A stretch of DNA of 64,000 bases, taken from assembly GCA_030653545.1 (NCBI GenBank), contig JAURZE010000007.1, forward strand, positions 86,283 through 150,282, written 5' to 3'. The notes below the pieces were generated by a model. The model saw nothing but the letters and a program-made list of their open reading frames with translations, ran no database searches and was not told where the DNA came from. Both the position numbers and the translations under genes were made by a program. Below are positions 42,798-52,094 of the stretch, one piece after another (position 1 is the first letter of the stretch; the number at the start of each line of letters is the position of its first letter). The DNA comes from Nitrospira sp. (GTDB lineage: Bacteria; Nitrospirota; Nitrospiria; Nitrospirales; Nitrospiraceae).

Positions 42798-43673
42798 CTA
42801 TTCCTGTCCTTCACAAGGCTCAGATCGACCAAGTTCGAGCGCCACCCAGCCCTCTTGCTCCCGCCGATGGACCGGATAGAGTCCCGACGAAGCATACCGC
42901 GCCATGACTTCCTCCACCTGCTCAACCAACAGACCTGAGAAAAAGAGTCGGGAACCGGCCATGCCATAGGCGGCCAACTCATCGGCCAGCAGCAAGAGCG
43001 TCTGCCGATCGATGTTCGCGACCACCAGATCCGGCCTCATATCCATAGCCACATCGGACAGCGTCCCGCAGATAAGTTCCAACTCCGCACCGAACGCGTT
43101 CTGGCCCGCACACTCCCGGGCACAGTCCACCGCCACAGGATCGATTTCGACGCCGACAGCCGACCGCGCGCCGAGCCGCAAGGCCGCCATCGCCAGAATG
43201 CCGCTGCCGGATCCGACATCGAGCACCGCCTCGCCCCCGTGAATCAGTTCCTCCAGCCACTCCAGCAACATGCGGGTCGTCGCGTGGTGGCCTGTCCCGA
43301 AAGCCTGTTTGGGATCGAGAATAATGTCGAGATCGCCGTCCAGCAATGACGCAGACTCCCAACTGGGTCGAATGACCAGCCGGCGCCCGACCCGGAGCGG
43401 CTTGACCGACTGCGCCCACTGGCGATTCCAATCCTGATGCGGCAGATCCCCGACATGGACGGTCCCGCTGCTTTGCCCGGAGGGATCGAGTTGATCCAGC
43501 GCCGCACGGACCTGCCCCAACTGGTCGCCACTCCACTGATCCCGAGACCAATAGAGATGGGTCACCCCTTGATCCTCCCATGCGCCCCGCACATGCGGAT
43601 CGCCCAGCAACCCGAGCAATTCCCCGGGATCCACCGCACTGCGAATACTCACGTCGATCCATTCCAGCATCAT
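42798..43673 (-). CDS. prmA: Ribosomal protein L11 methyltransferase
   Basis: 291 aa. Signatures are LDPKQAFGTGHHATTRMLLE and VLDVGSGSGILAMAALRLGA, the linker motif FGTGHHATT being characteristic of PrmA, plus DLVVANIDRQTLLLLADEL (NPPY-like) and FFSGLLVEQVEEV. The N-terminal substrate-recognition region is present, so length fits PrmA. First gene of a four-gene minus operon, divergent from the MutS-like gene by 45 bp. Confidence 0.94.
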   Translation of the reverse strand: MMLEWIDVSIRSAVDPGELLGLLGDPHVRGAWEDQGVTHLYWSRDQWSGDQLGQVRAALDQLDPSGQSSGTVHVGDLPHQDWNRQWAQSVKPLRVGRRLVIRPSWESASLLDGDLDIILDPKQAFGTGHHATTRMLLEWLEELIHGGEAVLDVGSGSGILAMAALRLGARSAVGVEIDPVAVDCARECAGQNAFGAELELICGTLSDVAMDMRPDLVVANIDRQTLLLLADELAAYGMAGSRLFFSGLLVEQVEEVMARYASSGLYPVHRREQEGWVALELGRSEPCEGQE

Positions 43674-43718
43674 CGTTTCGCGCTCTCAATCAATTGACGA
43701 GACCAATCCCTTCCCAGT

Positions 43719-45566
43719 ATGGTCGATCTCATCGTGAAGTCCGACCACACCGCCACCCAACGCGAACACACCCTCACCCGTCTCCTACAACGGGGCGAGC
43801 GCCTGCACCGGCTCGGCACGCAGGCCAGCACACAATTCTCCCGCTGGCGAGGCGTCCTATTTCTGACCGGACTGCTCATCACCGTCGGTCTCTACCGGCT
43901 GGAACACTACGATGCCGGTAACTGGTCGCTCCTGTTGTTCTTCATCGGATTTCTCACGATCGCCGCGTATCATAACAGGCTCGAACACCGGATTCATCGG
44001 CTCACGCTGTGGTCCGGGATCAAGCGCCAACACCTTGCCCGGATTCGCCTTGATTGGCAGGCGCTCCCTCCGTGCTATCCTGTCACGGCGGACGCCCATC
44101 TCTACGCGCGCGACCTCGACCTGATCGGACCGCACTCGCTCCTCCATCTGCTCGATACGACCACGTCCACACAGGGGCACGACCGGCTCGCATCCTGGCT
44201 CCTCACTCAACCGCCGGACGAGCAGATCTGGCAGACCAGGCAACAGCTGGTCAGAGCACTGACTCGATTGACCGGCTTTCGAGACCGGCTGAACGTCCAA
44301 GCCCGACTGACGGGCGAGGCTGAAATCAACGGACAACGCATGACGGCGATCCTGCAGCATCACCTGCATCTCCCCTATCTGCACATCGTCCTTCCGATCC
44401 AGGCCGTACTCGCTGCCATCACCCTGATTCTCGGCCTTGGCGCGCTGCTCAATCTCTTGCCGGCCTATTGGATGATCTCCTTCTGCCTCTATGCGGTGAT
44501 CTTTTTTCAGACCGATCAGGGAGAGGAATTGCTCGAACATGCCGTCGGCTTGCATCACGAAGTCGAGAAGCTGGGCACCGTCTTACAGTTCCTGGAACAA
44601 CGGGCCCGGAAGTCTGGCTCTGCACTCGCCGCGACCTGCCGCGTGCTCATAGAAACGGATAAGGCCCCGTCGGCGTTGATTCGCCGTCTGGCCTGGGTAC
44701 TCCATGGCGTCAGCGTCAAAGCCCATCCGCTGGTTCATCTCGTTTTCAATGCGCTTTGCCCCTGGGATCTCTTCTTCACGTTTCGCCTGCAGCAGTTTCA
44801 ACGGCGGATACAGGACCTGCTCCCTCTCTGGCTGGATTGCCTCGCCGAAGTCGAAGCCGCCTCGGCCCTCGCGACCTTTGCCTATCTCCATCCGTCTTAC
44901 GTCTGGCCTGATCCAGCGAGCCCTACGGCGCTGACCGTCACCCGACTCGGCCATCCGCTCATCCCATCGCAGCACCGTGTCACCAACGACATCTCCTTCG
45001 CGCGCTGCGGCACCATCTATCTGGTCACCGGTTCGAACATGTCGGGCAAGAGCACCTTCCTCCGGACGATTGGCATCAACCTCTGTCTCGCGCAAGCCGG
45101 GGCGCCGGTCTGCGCACAGCGGTTTGCATGGACCTGGAGCCGTCTGGCCTGCTGCATTCGCGTGGACGACTCGTTGGATGCGGGCTTGTCCTTCTTCTAT
45201 GCGGAAGTCAAACGGCTGAAAGCGCTCCTCCAGGCGACGGAGGATCGGAACGCTCCCCCGGTGCTGTTCCTGATCGATGAGATTTTCAAAGGCACCAATA
45301 ATCGCGAGCGGCTGATCGGCAGTCGCGCCTATGTGCGGGCGCTGGCAAGAGGCAACGGCTACGGATTGGTCACGACCCACGATCTGGAACTCGCCGATCT
45401 TGATCAATCGATTCCCGGACTCACTAATTGTCACTTTCAGGAAACCGTCTCAGCCGGCACGCTGCAGTTTGACTATCAGCTTCGCCCAGGTCCCTGCCCG
45501 ACGACGAATGCCTTGCGGATTATGGAACTGGAAGGGCTGCCGACGGACCGCCCGCCTGAATCATAA
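43719..45566 (+). CDS. Membrane-associated MutS-family ATPase
   Basis: 615 aa. Two hydrophobic helices near residues 47-66 and 68-86, and two more about 230-265, precede the MutS core. The C-terminal ATPase domain has P-loop TGSNMSGKSTFLRT (about 437-450), Walker B VLFLIDEIFKGTNNRERL (about 513-530) and VTTHDLELADL. The mismatch-recognition domain of MutS is missing. Such TM-bearing MutS homologues are known but of unclear function; mismatch repair is unlikely. Divergent from prmA. Confidence 0.9.
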   Translation: MVDLIVKSDHTATQREHTLTRLLQRGERLHRLGTQASTQFSRWRGVLFLTGLLITVGLYRLEHYDAGNWSLLLFFIGFLTIAAYHNRLEHRIHRLTLWSGIKRQHLARIRLDWQALPPCYPVTADAHLYARDLDLIGPHSLLHLLDTTTSTQGHDRLASWLLTQPPDEQIWQTRQQLVRALTRLTGFRDRLNVQARLTGEAEINGQRMTAILQHHLHLPYLHIVLPIQAVLAAITLILGLGALLNLLPAYWMISFCLYAVIFFQTDQGEELLEHAVGLHHEVEKLGTVLQFLEQRARKSGSALAATCRVLIETDKAPSALIRRLAWVLHGVSVKAHPLVHLVFNALCPWDLFFTFRLQQFQRRIQDLLPLWLDCLAEVEAASALATFAYLHPSYVWPDPASPTALTVTRLGHPLIPSQHRVTNDISFARCGTIYLVTGSNMSGKSTFLRTIGINLCLAQAGAPVCAQRFAWTWSRLACCIRVDDSLDAGLSFFYAEVKRLKALLQATEDRNAPPVLFLIDEIFKGTNNRERLIGSRAYVRALARGNGYGLVTTHDLELADLDQSIPGLTNCHFQETVSAGTLQFDYQLRPGPCPTTNALRIMELEGLPTDRPPES

Positions 45567-45712
45567 ACACGGGGACGCGTTTCATTGCATCCAGCTCACC
45601 CTGACGAGGGGGAATACCCGCATTCCTTCGCTCCAAGCGACGTTTTCTTTGACCTCAATATGAGCTTGCCCCATAGTTATGCAAACAGTTGCACTTCACC
45701 CTGGCGTACCGC
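45567..45712. other. Intergenic region
   Basis: No promoter box or hairpin identified. An upstream TTG at 45689 could extend the next protein by eight residues, but ATG 45713 is preferred. Confidence 0.35.
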
Positions 45713-48700
45713 ATGACTACTCCATCGTCGCATCCGCTTCGCGGTCTCTTGATCGCACAGTTTTTCGGCGCCTTTAACGACAACGCCTGGAAACTCATGG
45801 TCGCGCTCCTCGGCATTCGCCAGGTCGCGACGACCATGGCGCCAGGCGCGGATCTGGAATCGGCTTCTCAATCGCAAACGACTCTGACCTTCGTCATCTT
45901 CACCCTGCCGCTCATGCTGATCTCGCTCGTGGCCGGCGTCGTCGCGGACCGCGTCAGTAAGCGTACAGTCATCGTGTCCATGAAAGCCGTCGAGGTCGGC
46001 CTCATGGCCGCCGGAACGGTCGCCCTCTTCATCGATCCGGCCGGAGGCATCCTGCCGCTGATCGTCCTCGGCTGCCTGGGTGCCCACAGCGCCCTCTTCA
46101 GTCCGGCGAAGTACGGCATCCTGCCGGAGATTTTGCCGCATGACCGGCTCACCCAGGGCAACGGCATTCTTGAATTGAGCACCTTCCTCGCGATTCTTGG
46201 CGGCACCGCCGTCGGCGGAATGCTGCTGGATGGCGCAGGCTCTGCCGCCTGGCTGGCTCCGCTGGCACTCACGGTGTTCTCCCTCATTGGCTTCGGCGCA
46301 TCACTGACCGTCCCGGCCGTTCCGGCCGCCCGCACAGAGGGAGGCATCGGCTCCACTCTGGGCGGTGCCATTCGGGCCGTCCGCTCCGACCAAACCTTGT
46401 TCCTCGCCATTCTCGGCTCCGCCTTCTTCTGGACGATCGCCAGCCTGGTCGGCCAGGATATGTTGGTCTATGCCAAGACGGCGCTGCATCTCTCAGACTC
46501 GCTCTCCGGCCTCCCCCTTGCGCTCCTGTCGATTGGCATCGGCGCCGGCGCAATGCTCGCAGGTACGCTATCCGGTGAGCGTGTCGAGTACGGATTGATT
46601 CCGATGGGCGCCTTCGGAATCTGTACGTTTCTCCTGCTGCTGGGGCTCTTGGGTCCCGGACTCTACGGCACACTCATCTTGATGGCGGGGCTTGGCTTGT
46701 CCTGCGGACTCTTTGTCGTACCCGTAAACTCGTTGATCCAGTGGCATGCCCCCGCCGATCGACGCGGCAGCATTATTGCCCTCTCGAATACATGTACGTA
46801 TAGTGGCGTACTCATGGGATCGCTCAGCGGCGGCGTTTTTGCTTCACTCGGCCTCTCCACCACCGGTATTCTCCTCGCGGCGGCCGCGGCGACGTTTTTG
46901 GGCACGCTCTGGGCCCTGTGGCTGGTCCCCAGCGCCTTCGTCCGTCTCATTCTCATTCTCCTGACGAAAACGGTCTACCGAGTCCGCGTCGTCCACCCCT
47001 CGAATGTGCCGCAGACCGGCGGAGCGCTGTTGGTGCCCAACCACATGTCGCTGGTCGACGGCTTCCTCCTGATTGCCAGCCTCGATCGCCCGGTCCGCTT
47101 CGTGGTCGATGCCGCCTATGCGACCCATCCGTTGTTCAAATGGGTGATGGACATTATGCGGGTCATCCCGATTTCCTCTTCCGGGGGACCGCGGATCATC
47201 CTGCGCGCGCTACGCAGCGCCGGTCAGGCGCTGGACGACGGCGAGATCGTCTGCATCTTCCCGGAAGGGCAAATCACCAGAACCGGGACCCTGCTGCCGT
47301 TCCGCCGTGGCTTCGAACGCATCGTGAAAGGCCGCACGGTTCCGATCATTCCGGTCCATCTGGATCGCGTCTGGGGCAGCCTGTTCAGCTTCGTGAAAGG
47401 ACGTTTTATCTGGAAGCTTCCGGAACAGATCCCCTATCCGATCACGGTCTCCTTCGGCGCGCCGCAGCCGGCCGACACCCCGGCGCACGAACTCCGCCGA
47501 CTCGTGCGCGAGTTGGGCGAAGCCGCCTGGACGCTCCGCAAAGCGGATCAGCAGCCGATCCACCGCCCGGTTATCTCGGCCTGGCGCCGACATCCCCTTA
47601 CGTTCGCGATGGCGGACGCCGCACGTCCATCCATCACCGGACTCAAAGCCTTGCTCGGCACCATTACGCTGGCACGTGCCATGAAGCCGCATTGGAACGC
47701 GCAACGCTATGTCGGATTGCTGCTGCCACCAAGCGTACCCGGCGCGCTGCTCAATGTCGCCGCCGCATTGACCGGAAAAACCAGCGTCAATTTGAACTAC
47801 ACCGTCGGTCGGGTCGGGCTGGAGTCGGCAGTCGCTCAGGCCGGCCTCAAGACCGTGCTGACCAGCCGCCTGTTTATCGAGAAGGCCAAGCTCGACATCC
47901 CGGGAGGCGTCACCATTTTGTATCTGGAGGATATCGCCAAGACGATTTCCGGCAGCGCACAATTCATCGCCTTGCTGCTCGGACTCTTTGCGCCGATCGG
48001 AATCCTGGAGCGCGCCTGCGGACGCGAGCAGCCGATCAGCCTGGACGATCTGGCCACGATCATCTTCAGCAGCGGCAGCACTGGCGAACCGAAAGGCGTC
48101 ATGCTTTCGCACTTCGCCATCAACTCGAACGTCGAAGGCGCGGGGCAGGTCATCCACATCAGCCAGGCCGATCGCGCCTTGGGCATCCTGCCCTTCTTCC
48201 ACTCCTTCGGGTATATGCTGCTCTGGTTCTATGCGCGTCACAACACCGGTGTCGTCTTCCACCCGTCTCCGTTGGATGTCGGGGCCATCGGCGAGCTCTG
48301 CAGCAAGTACCGCATTTCCCTGCTGGTCGTCACTCCGACCTTCTTGCAACTCTATTTGCGCCGCTGCACGCCGGAGCAATTCAGCTACCTGCGTGTCGTG
48401 CTCACGGGGGCGGAAAAACTCCCGCTTCGCCTCGTGCAGGCATTCCAAGACAAGTTCGGCATCGCCCCCGTCGAAGGGTACGGTGTGACAGAATGCGCCC
48501 CCGTCATTTCATCCAATTGTCCGGACTTCCGCGCCTCCGGTTTCTATCAGGTCGCCTCGCGCCGCGGCACCGTCGGCCAGCCGTTCCCCGGTGTGTCGGT
48601 GCGCATCGTCGATCCCGAGACCTGGGCCATCCTGTCGCCCGGCCAGGCGGGCATGCTCCTGGTCAAAGGTCCGAATGTCATGAGCGGCTATCTGGGCCGC

Positions 48701-49141
48701 GAAGACCTCACGGCCAAAGCCATGAAGGACGGCTGGTACATCACCGGCGACATTGCGACACTGGACGAGGACGGCTTTCTCACGATCACGGATCGCCTCT
48801 CCCGCTTCTCGAAAATCGGCGGCGAGATGGTCCCGCACGGGAAAGTTGAAGAAGCGCTGCAACAGGCGGCCGGCGCCGAGCTGCAAGTCTTTGCCGTGAC
48901 CGGTCTCCCGGATGAGAAAAAGGGCGAACGGTTGGCCGTGCTCTACACCATCGACGAGGCGACCATCCCGGCTGTACTCGACAAACTCGCCGCCAGCGGG
49001 TTGCCCAATCTCTTCATCCCGGTCAAGAGCCAATTCGTAAAAGTCGACGCGCTGCCGATCCTCGGCACCGGCAAGTTGGATCTTCGCGGGGTCAAACGGA
49101 TAGCCATGGAGCGATTGGCTGCGGATGGCACCCGCGGATGA
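45713..49141 (+). CDS. aas: LplT-PlsC-acyl-ACP ligase fusion (Aas-type phospholipid recycling)
   Basis: 1142 aa from ATG 45713. Residues about 1-400 form an MFS transporter of LplT type (GLLIAQFFGAFNDNAWKLMV at the start). Residues about 430-620 are a PlsC acyltransferase (PNHMSLVDG at about 442-450, FPEGQITRTG). Residues about 650-1135 are an AMP-forming acyl ligase (FSSGSTGEPKGVMLSH, GYGVTECAPVIS, YITGDIATLDEDGF). In E. coli LplT and Aas are separate; here transporter and bifunctional enzyme are one chain, a known fusion. It would take up lysophospholipid and reacylate it. Stop overlaps the next ATG (ATGA). Confidence 0.94.
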   Translation: MTTPSSHPLRGLLIAQFFGAFNDNAWKLMVALLGIRQVATTMAPGADLESASQSQTTLTFVIFTLPLMLISLVAGVVADRVSKRTVIVSMKAVEVGLMAAGTVALFIDPAGGILPLIVLGCLGAHSALFSPAKYGILPEILPHDRLTQGNGILELSTFLAILGGTAVGGMLLDGAGSAAWLAPLALTVFSLIGFGASLTVPAVPAARTEGGIGSTLGGAIRAVRSDQTLFLAILGSAFFWTIASLVGQDMLVYAKTALHLSDSLSGLPLALLSIGIGAGAMLAGTLSGERVEYGLIPMGAFGICTFLLLLGLLGPGLYGTLILMAGLGLSCGLFVVPVNSLIQWHAPADRRGSIIALSNTCTYSGVLMGSLSGGVFASLGLSTTGILLAAAAATFLGTLWALWLVPSAFVRLILILLTKTVYRVRVVHPSNVPQTGGALLVPNHMSLVDGFLLIASLDRPVRFVVDAAYATHPLFKWVMDIMRVIPISSSGGPRIILRALRSAGQALDDGEIVCIFPEGQITRTGTLLPFRRGFERIVKGRTVPIIPVHLDRVWGSLFSFVKGRFIWKLPEQIPYPITVSFGAPQPADTPAHELRRLVRELGEAAWTLRKADQQPIHRPVISAWRRHPLTFAMADAARPSITGLKALLGTITLARAMKPHWNAQRYVGLLLPPSVPGALLNVAAALTGKTSVNLNYTVGRVGLESAVAQAGLKTVLTSRLFIEKAKLDIPGGVTILYLEDIAKTISGSAQFIALLLGLFAPIGILERACGREQPISLDDLATIIFSSGSTGEPKGVMLSHFAINSNVEGAGQVIHISQADRALGILPFFHSFGYMLLWFYARHNTGVVFHPSPLDVGAIGELCSKYRISLLVVTPTFLQLYLRRCTPEQFSYLRVVLTGAEKLPLRLVQAFQDKFGIAPVEGYGVTECAPVISSNCPDFRASGFYQVASRRGTVGQPFPGVSVRIVDPETWAILSPGQAGMLLVKGPNVMSGYLGREDLTAKAMKDGWYITGDIATLDEDGFLTITDRLSRFSKIGGEMVPHGKVEEALQQAAGAELQVFAVTGLPDEKKGERLAVLYTIDEATIPAVLDKLAASGLPNLFIPVKSQFVKVDALPILGTGKLDLRGVKRIAMERLAADGTRG

Positions 49142-51372
49142 CCTCCCACTTCGTGGAACGTCACGTGCTCCTCATGCTCGTCGTGATCGGCCTGATCCTT
49201 TCAGGTCTCAACCCGAAACATCACGGCGTCTGGCTCCTGGAGGCCTTCCCCGTGCTGATCGGGATTCCCATCCTGATCCGTACTCATGACCGGTTCCCGC
49301 TCACCCCCTTGGCGTATCGACTGATGGCCGGGCATGCCATCATTCTCATGATCGGGGCCTATTACACCTATGCCGAGGTCCCCCTGGGCCGATGGGTGCA
49401 AGACGCCTTCGGGTTTACGCGCAATCACTACGATCGTCTCGGACACCTGGCACAGGGTTTTGTGCCCGCCATCGTAATGCGCGAACTCCTCCTGCGGACA
49501 TCCTCGCTGCAACGAGGGGGCTGGCTCTTCTTCCTGGTCTGCTCCACCGGCCTCGGGCTCAGCGCCTTCTATGAACTCTTGGAAGGCGCCAGCGCGTTCG
49601 TATTCAACCAATCCGCCACAACCTTTCTCGCCACCCAAGGCGACGAATGGGATACGCAGTGGGACATGACCATGGCCCTGATCGGCACGATCACGGCGCA
49701 ACTGCTGCTCGCCCCGCTGCATGATCGACAGCTTCGCACTCAATCCGGCTCACAGATGAGTTCACACGCCCCGCCAATCACGGTTGCCGGGATCCTACTC
49801 GCCACCACAGTCGTGTTCGACCCGGGCCCCGTCATAGCCGCACCGGCGCTTGACGGAACGATGCCCCCATCTACTGCGCAGATCGGCCGGTCACCATTGC
49901 GACGCGAACCGCTCGGACTCTTCGACGGGTCGGCCTTCACCGCCACGACCGGTCGATGCAGCGACTGCGGCACGCCGCCGCAAGCCCTGTGGTATTTTGC
50001 CGATGAAGCCATTGCGATTCCCCTGGCGCAGGAGCAACAAGGGGTCGCCCATCAGCCGCCCTTTCTGGTGTGGCTGGGTTCTCCGGAATTCATTCCCCGC
50101 GCCACCCTCGGACCGGAGCAGACTCATCTCGACATCCCCGACATCGGCTCCATAGCTCTTCGCCTGGCGCCGAAGCTCCCGGCCAATCAGTCGTACTACA
50201 ATGACGCCACCGCGCGCTTTTTCACCTCGCATCCATTGCGCCTGCGCGGCCGCACCATCTCCACAGCGGAGGGATCTGCGTTCGAAGCCCGCACTATTTG
50301 GCCGGCGGACTATCTCCTCACACCCGATCGGGCGCGCACGGTCGCCGCCGATGACCGAACGATCTCACACCTCATGGAAAACACGGACGGGCTTCCCGCA
50401 GACACCATCACGACCCGCCTCTTGTGGGGGAAAGCAGACAGATCATGGGCCGGGAAGCCGGTCCTCGGCGCCATTCTGAACGGCGCGCAAGGCGACGACG
50501 ACGAGGCCCACGGGGGACACTTCGGCATCGTCACGGGACGCGTCGGCCCTGATGGCGAATGGGCCGACTGGATGGTGAACAACTTTTACGACGCCGACGT
50601 GGTCAGCGAAAAGGGCATTCTCCCCGCGATGGTCCCCATGGACAATTACCTCATGGACCTCAACAGCGGGCAATCCTACTATCGGCCGAGCGCGCTTCTC
50701 GTACTGGTCTTGAAACAAGATCGCATCCCGGCTGCCTATCAAGCCGCCATCCAGGACGTGTTTCGCCGCTTTTACCGGCACGAGCTGGATTACGATCACT
50801 CGCTGCTCAACTGCGCGGGACTCAGCATCGATCAACTCCGCACGCTCGGCTGGCAGATTCCTCACCAAGGCGCCAGCAACCGGCTGAAGGCGACGGCGGG
50901 CTATGTCTACATGGCCGCCTCAGATCGCAGCCTGACCAGCGGGCTGAAGGTGTATCGCTATTTTTCAGAGGAACTCACCCGCCTGCTGCCGCGGGTCACC
51001 TTTGAGGCGATCGGAAACGATCTCCTCCACCTCCTGCAGCCATCCAATCTGCAGCGAACACTCACCCCCTTCGAGCACTGGCTGACGGAAGATGTTGAAG
51101 CCGTGCTCTATGTTCACATCCCGCAGATTCCCTCCAGCCGTGCGATGGGCACTTCTGCCGTGGCATCGCTCGATGAATATCAGCAGCGCGTGCCATCAGA
51201 CCGGTCGAAGTGGAAATCGGTCCCCGTGCCGCCTCGCCCGTTTCCACCTGAGCTGCGCGTGGCTCCGGCGCCGGTCGAAGCGGCAACGATTCCAGGTGCT
51301 GTGCTCGCACTCACAGCCGGCTGCATGGTCGGGTTGGTCTGGCTAGGCCGCCTCCTGATCCGTAAGCGATAG
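49138..51372 (+). CDS. YjdF (DUF2238) membrane domain fused to permuted papain-like domain
   Basis: 744 aa, starting in an ATGA overlap. Residues 1-200 are a YjdF/DUF2238-like membrane domain (HHGVWLLEAFPVLIGIPILI, YDRLGHLAQGFVPAIVMRE, and FYELLEGASAF). A TM near 213-235 leads into about 450 residues that are probably periplasmic. There, HGGHFGIVTG (His458, His461) and LLNCAGLSIDQLR (Cys559) occur in His-then-Cys order, as in circularly permuted NlpC/P60-papain folds (YiiX/YaeF-type). Near the end is another TM (about 715-735). Hydrolysis of lipids or peptidoglycan is inference. Also the linker and FLTSHPLRLRGRTIS-type region are unassigned. Confidence 0.8.
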   Translation: MTSHFVERHVLLMLVVIGLILSGLNPKHHGVWLLEAFPVLIGIPILIRTHDRFPLTPLAYRLMAGHAIILMIGAYYTYAEVPLGRWVQDAFGFTRNHYDRLGHLAQGFVPAIVMRELLLRTSSLQRGGWLFFLVCSTGLGLSAFYELLEGASAFVFNQSATTFLATQGDEWDTQWDMTMALIGTITAQLLLAPLHDRQLRTQSGSQMSSHAPPITVAGILLATTVVFDPGPVIAAPALDGTMPPSTAQIGRSPLRREPLGLFDGSAFTATTGRCSDCGTPPQALWYFADEAIAIPLAQEQQGVAHQPPFLVWLGSPEFIPRATLGPEQTHLDIPDIGSIALRLAPKLPANQSYYNDATARFFTSHPLRLRGRTISTAEGSAFEARTIWPADYLLTPDRARTVAADDRTISHLMENTDGLPADTITTRLLWGKADRSWAGKPVLGAILNGAQGDDDEAHGGHFGIVTGRVGPDGEWADWMVNNFYDADVVSEKGILPAMVPMDNYLMDLNSGQSYYRPSALLVLVLKQDRIPAAYQAAIQDVFRRFYRHELDYDHSLLNCAGLSIDQLRTLGWQIPHQGASNRLKATAGYVYMAASDRSLTSGLKVYRYFSEELTRLLPRVTFEAIGNDLLHLLQPSNLQRTLTPFEHWLTEDVEAVLYVHIPQIPSSRAMGTSAVASLDEYQQRVPSDRSKWKSVPVPPRPFPPELRVAPAPVEAATIPGAVLALTAGCMVGLVWLGRLLIRKR

Positions 51373-51485
51373 CCACGTTCGTCTGTGAAGACGGCGCGGT
51401 CGGCTATCGAACAAGGGCGATTTGACTTGGCTTTCCGAGTCGGCATGCTACGCTGACACAGGCTTGCAGGAGTCCGTAGATCGCC

Positions 51486-52094
51486 ATGGCCAGTATCTAT
51501 CAACTCAAATCGGCGTTTCAGAATGTCCTGCGCCCCCTCACTCGCGCACTGGCCGCGGCGCAGGTAACGGCCAACCACGTCACGCTGGCGGCCCTGGCAC
51601 TTTCCTGCCTGATCGGTGGCGCGATTGCCTCGCATCCTGACCAGACCTCACTGCTTCTGCTCCTCCCGGGAACGCTGTTCGTTCGCATGGCCCTGAACGC
51701 CATCGACGGCATGCTGGCGCGCGAACATAATATGAAGACGAAAATCGGCACGGTCCTGAACGAACTGGGCGACGTCGTCTCCGACACGGCACTCTATCTG
51801 CCGTTGGCGCTGGCCACGGCCTTCAATCATTGGCTGGTGGTTGGTATCGTTATCCTGGCCGTGATGGTGGAGATGGTCGGCGTCGTGGCGATTCAGATCG
51901 GCGCCGCTCGCAATTATGCCGGCCCGATGGGCAAGAGCGACCGGGCTTTCGCATTCGGACTGATCGCGCTCCTGCTCGGACTGGGGGTGGCAGAAGGAAC
52001 CTGGGTGACCGTCACATTGTCCATCATGCTGCTGCTCTCGCTCTTCACAATCTACAACCGTGCCAGACTGGCGTTGCGAGAGAGCCCCCGATGA
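51486..52094 (+). CDS. CDP-alcohol phosphatidyltransferase, YnbA-like
   Basis: 202 aa, about six TM segments. The CDP-alcohol motif is NAIDGMLAR (about 71-79) and GTVLNELGDVVSD. Compared with the consensus DxxDGxxAR-x8-GxxxDxxxD, the first and third Asp are Asn. As I recall, E. coli YnbA has the same Asn substitutions, and the N-terminus (VTANHVTLAALALS) resembles it too. Reaction type, transfer of a phosphatidyl group to an alcohol with release of CMP, follows from the family; the acceptor is unknown. Stop overlaps the CdsA-like start (ATGA). Confidence 0.9.
   Translation: MASIYQLKSAFQNVLRPLTRALAAAQVTANHVTLAALALSCLIGGAIASHPDQTSLLLLLPGTLFVRMALNAIDGMLAREHNMKTKIGTVLNELGDVVSDTALYLPLALATAFNHWLVVGIVILAVMVEMVGVVAIQIGAARNYAGPMGKSDRAFAFGLIALLLGLGVAEGTWVTVTLSIMLLLSLFTIYNRARLALRESPR

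Noticed and set aside
46918..48849. 643-codon plus-strand frame inside the Aas fusion
   Set aside because: Same-strand shifted shadow of a fully conserved gene; Arg/Pro-rich and motif-free.
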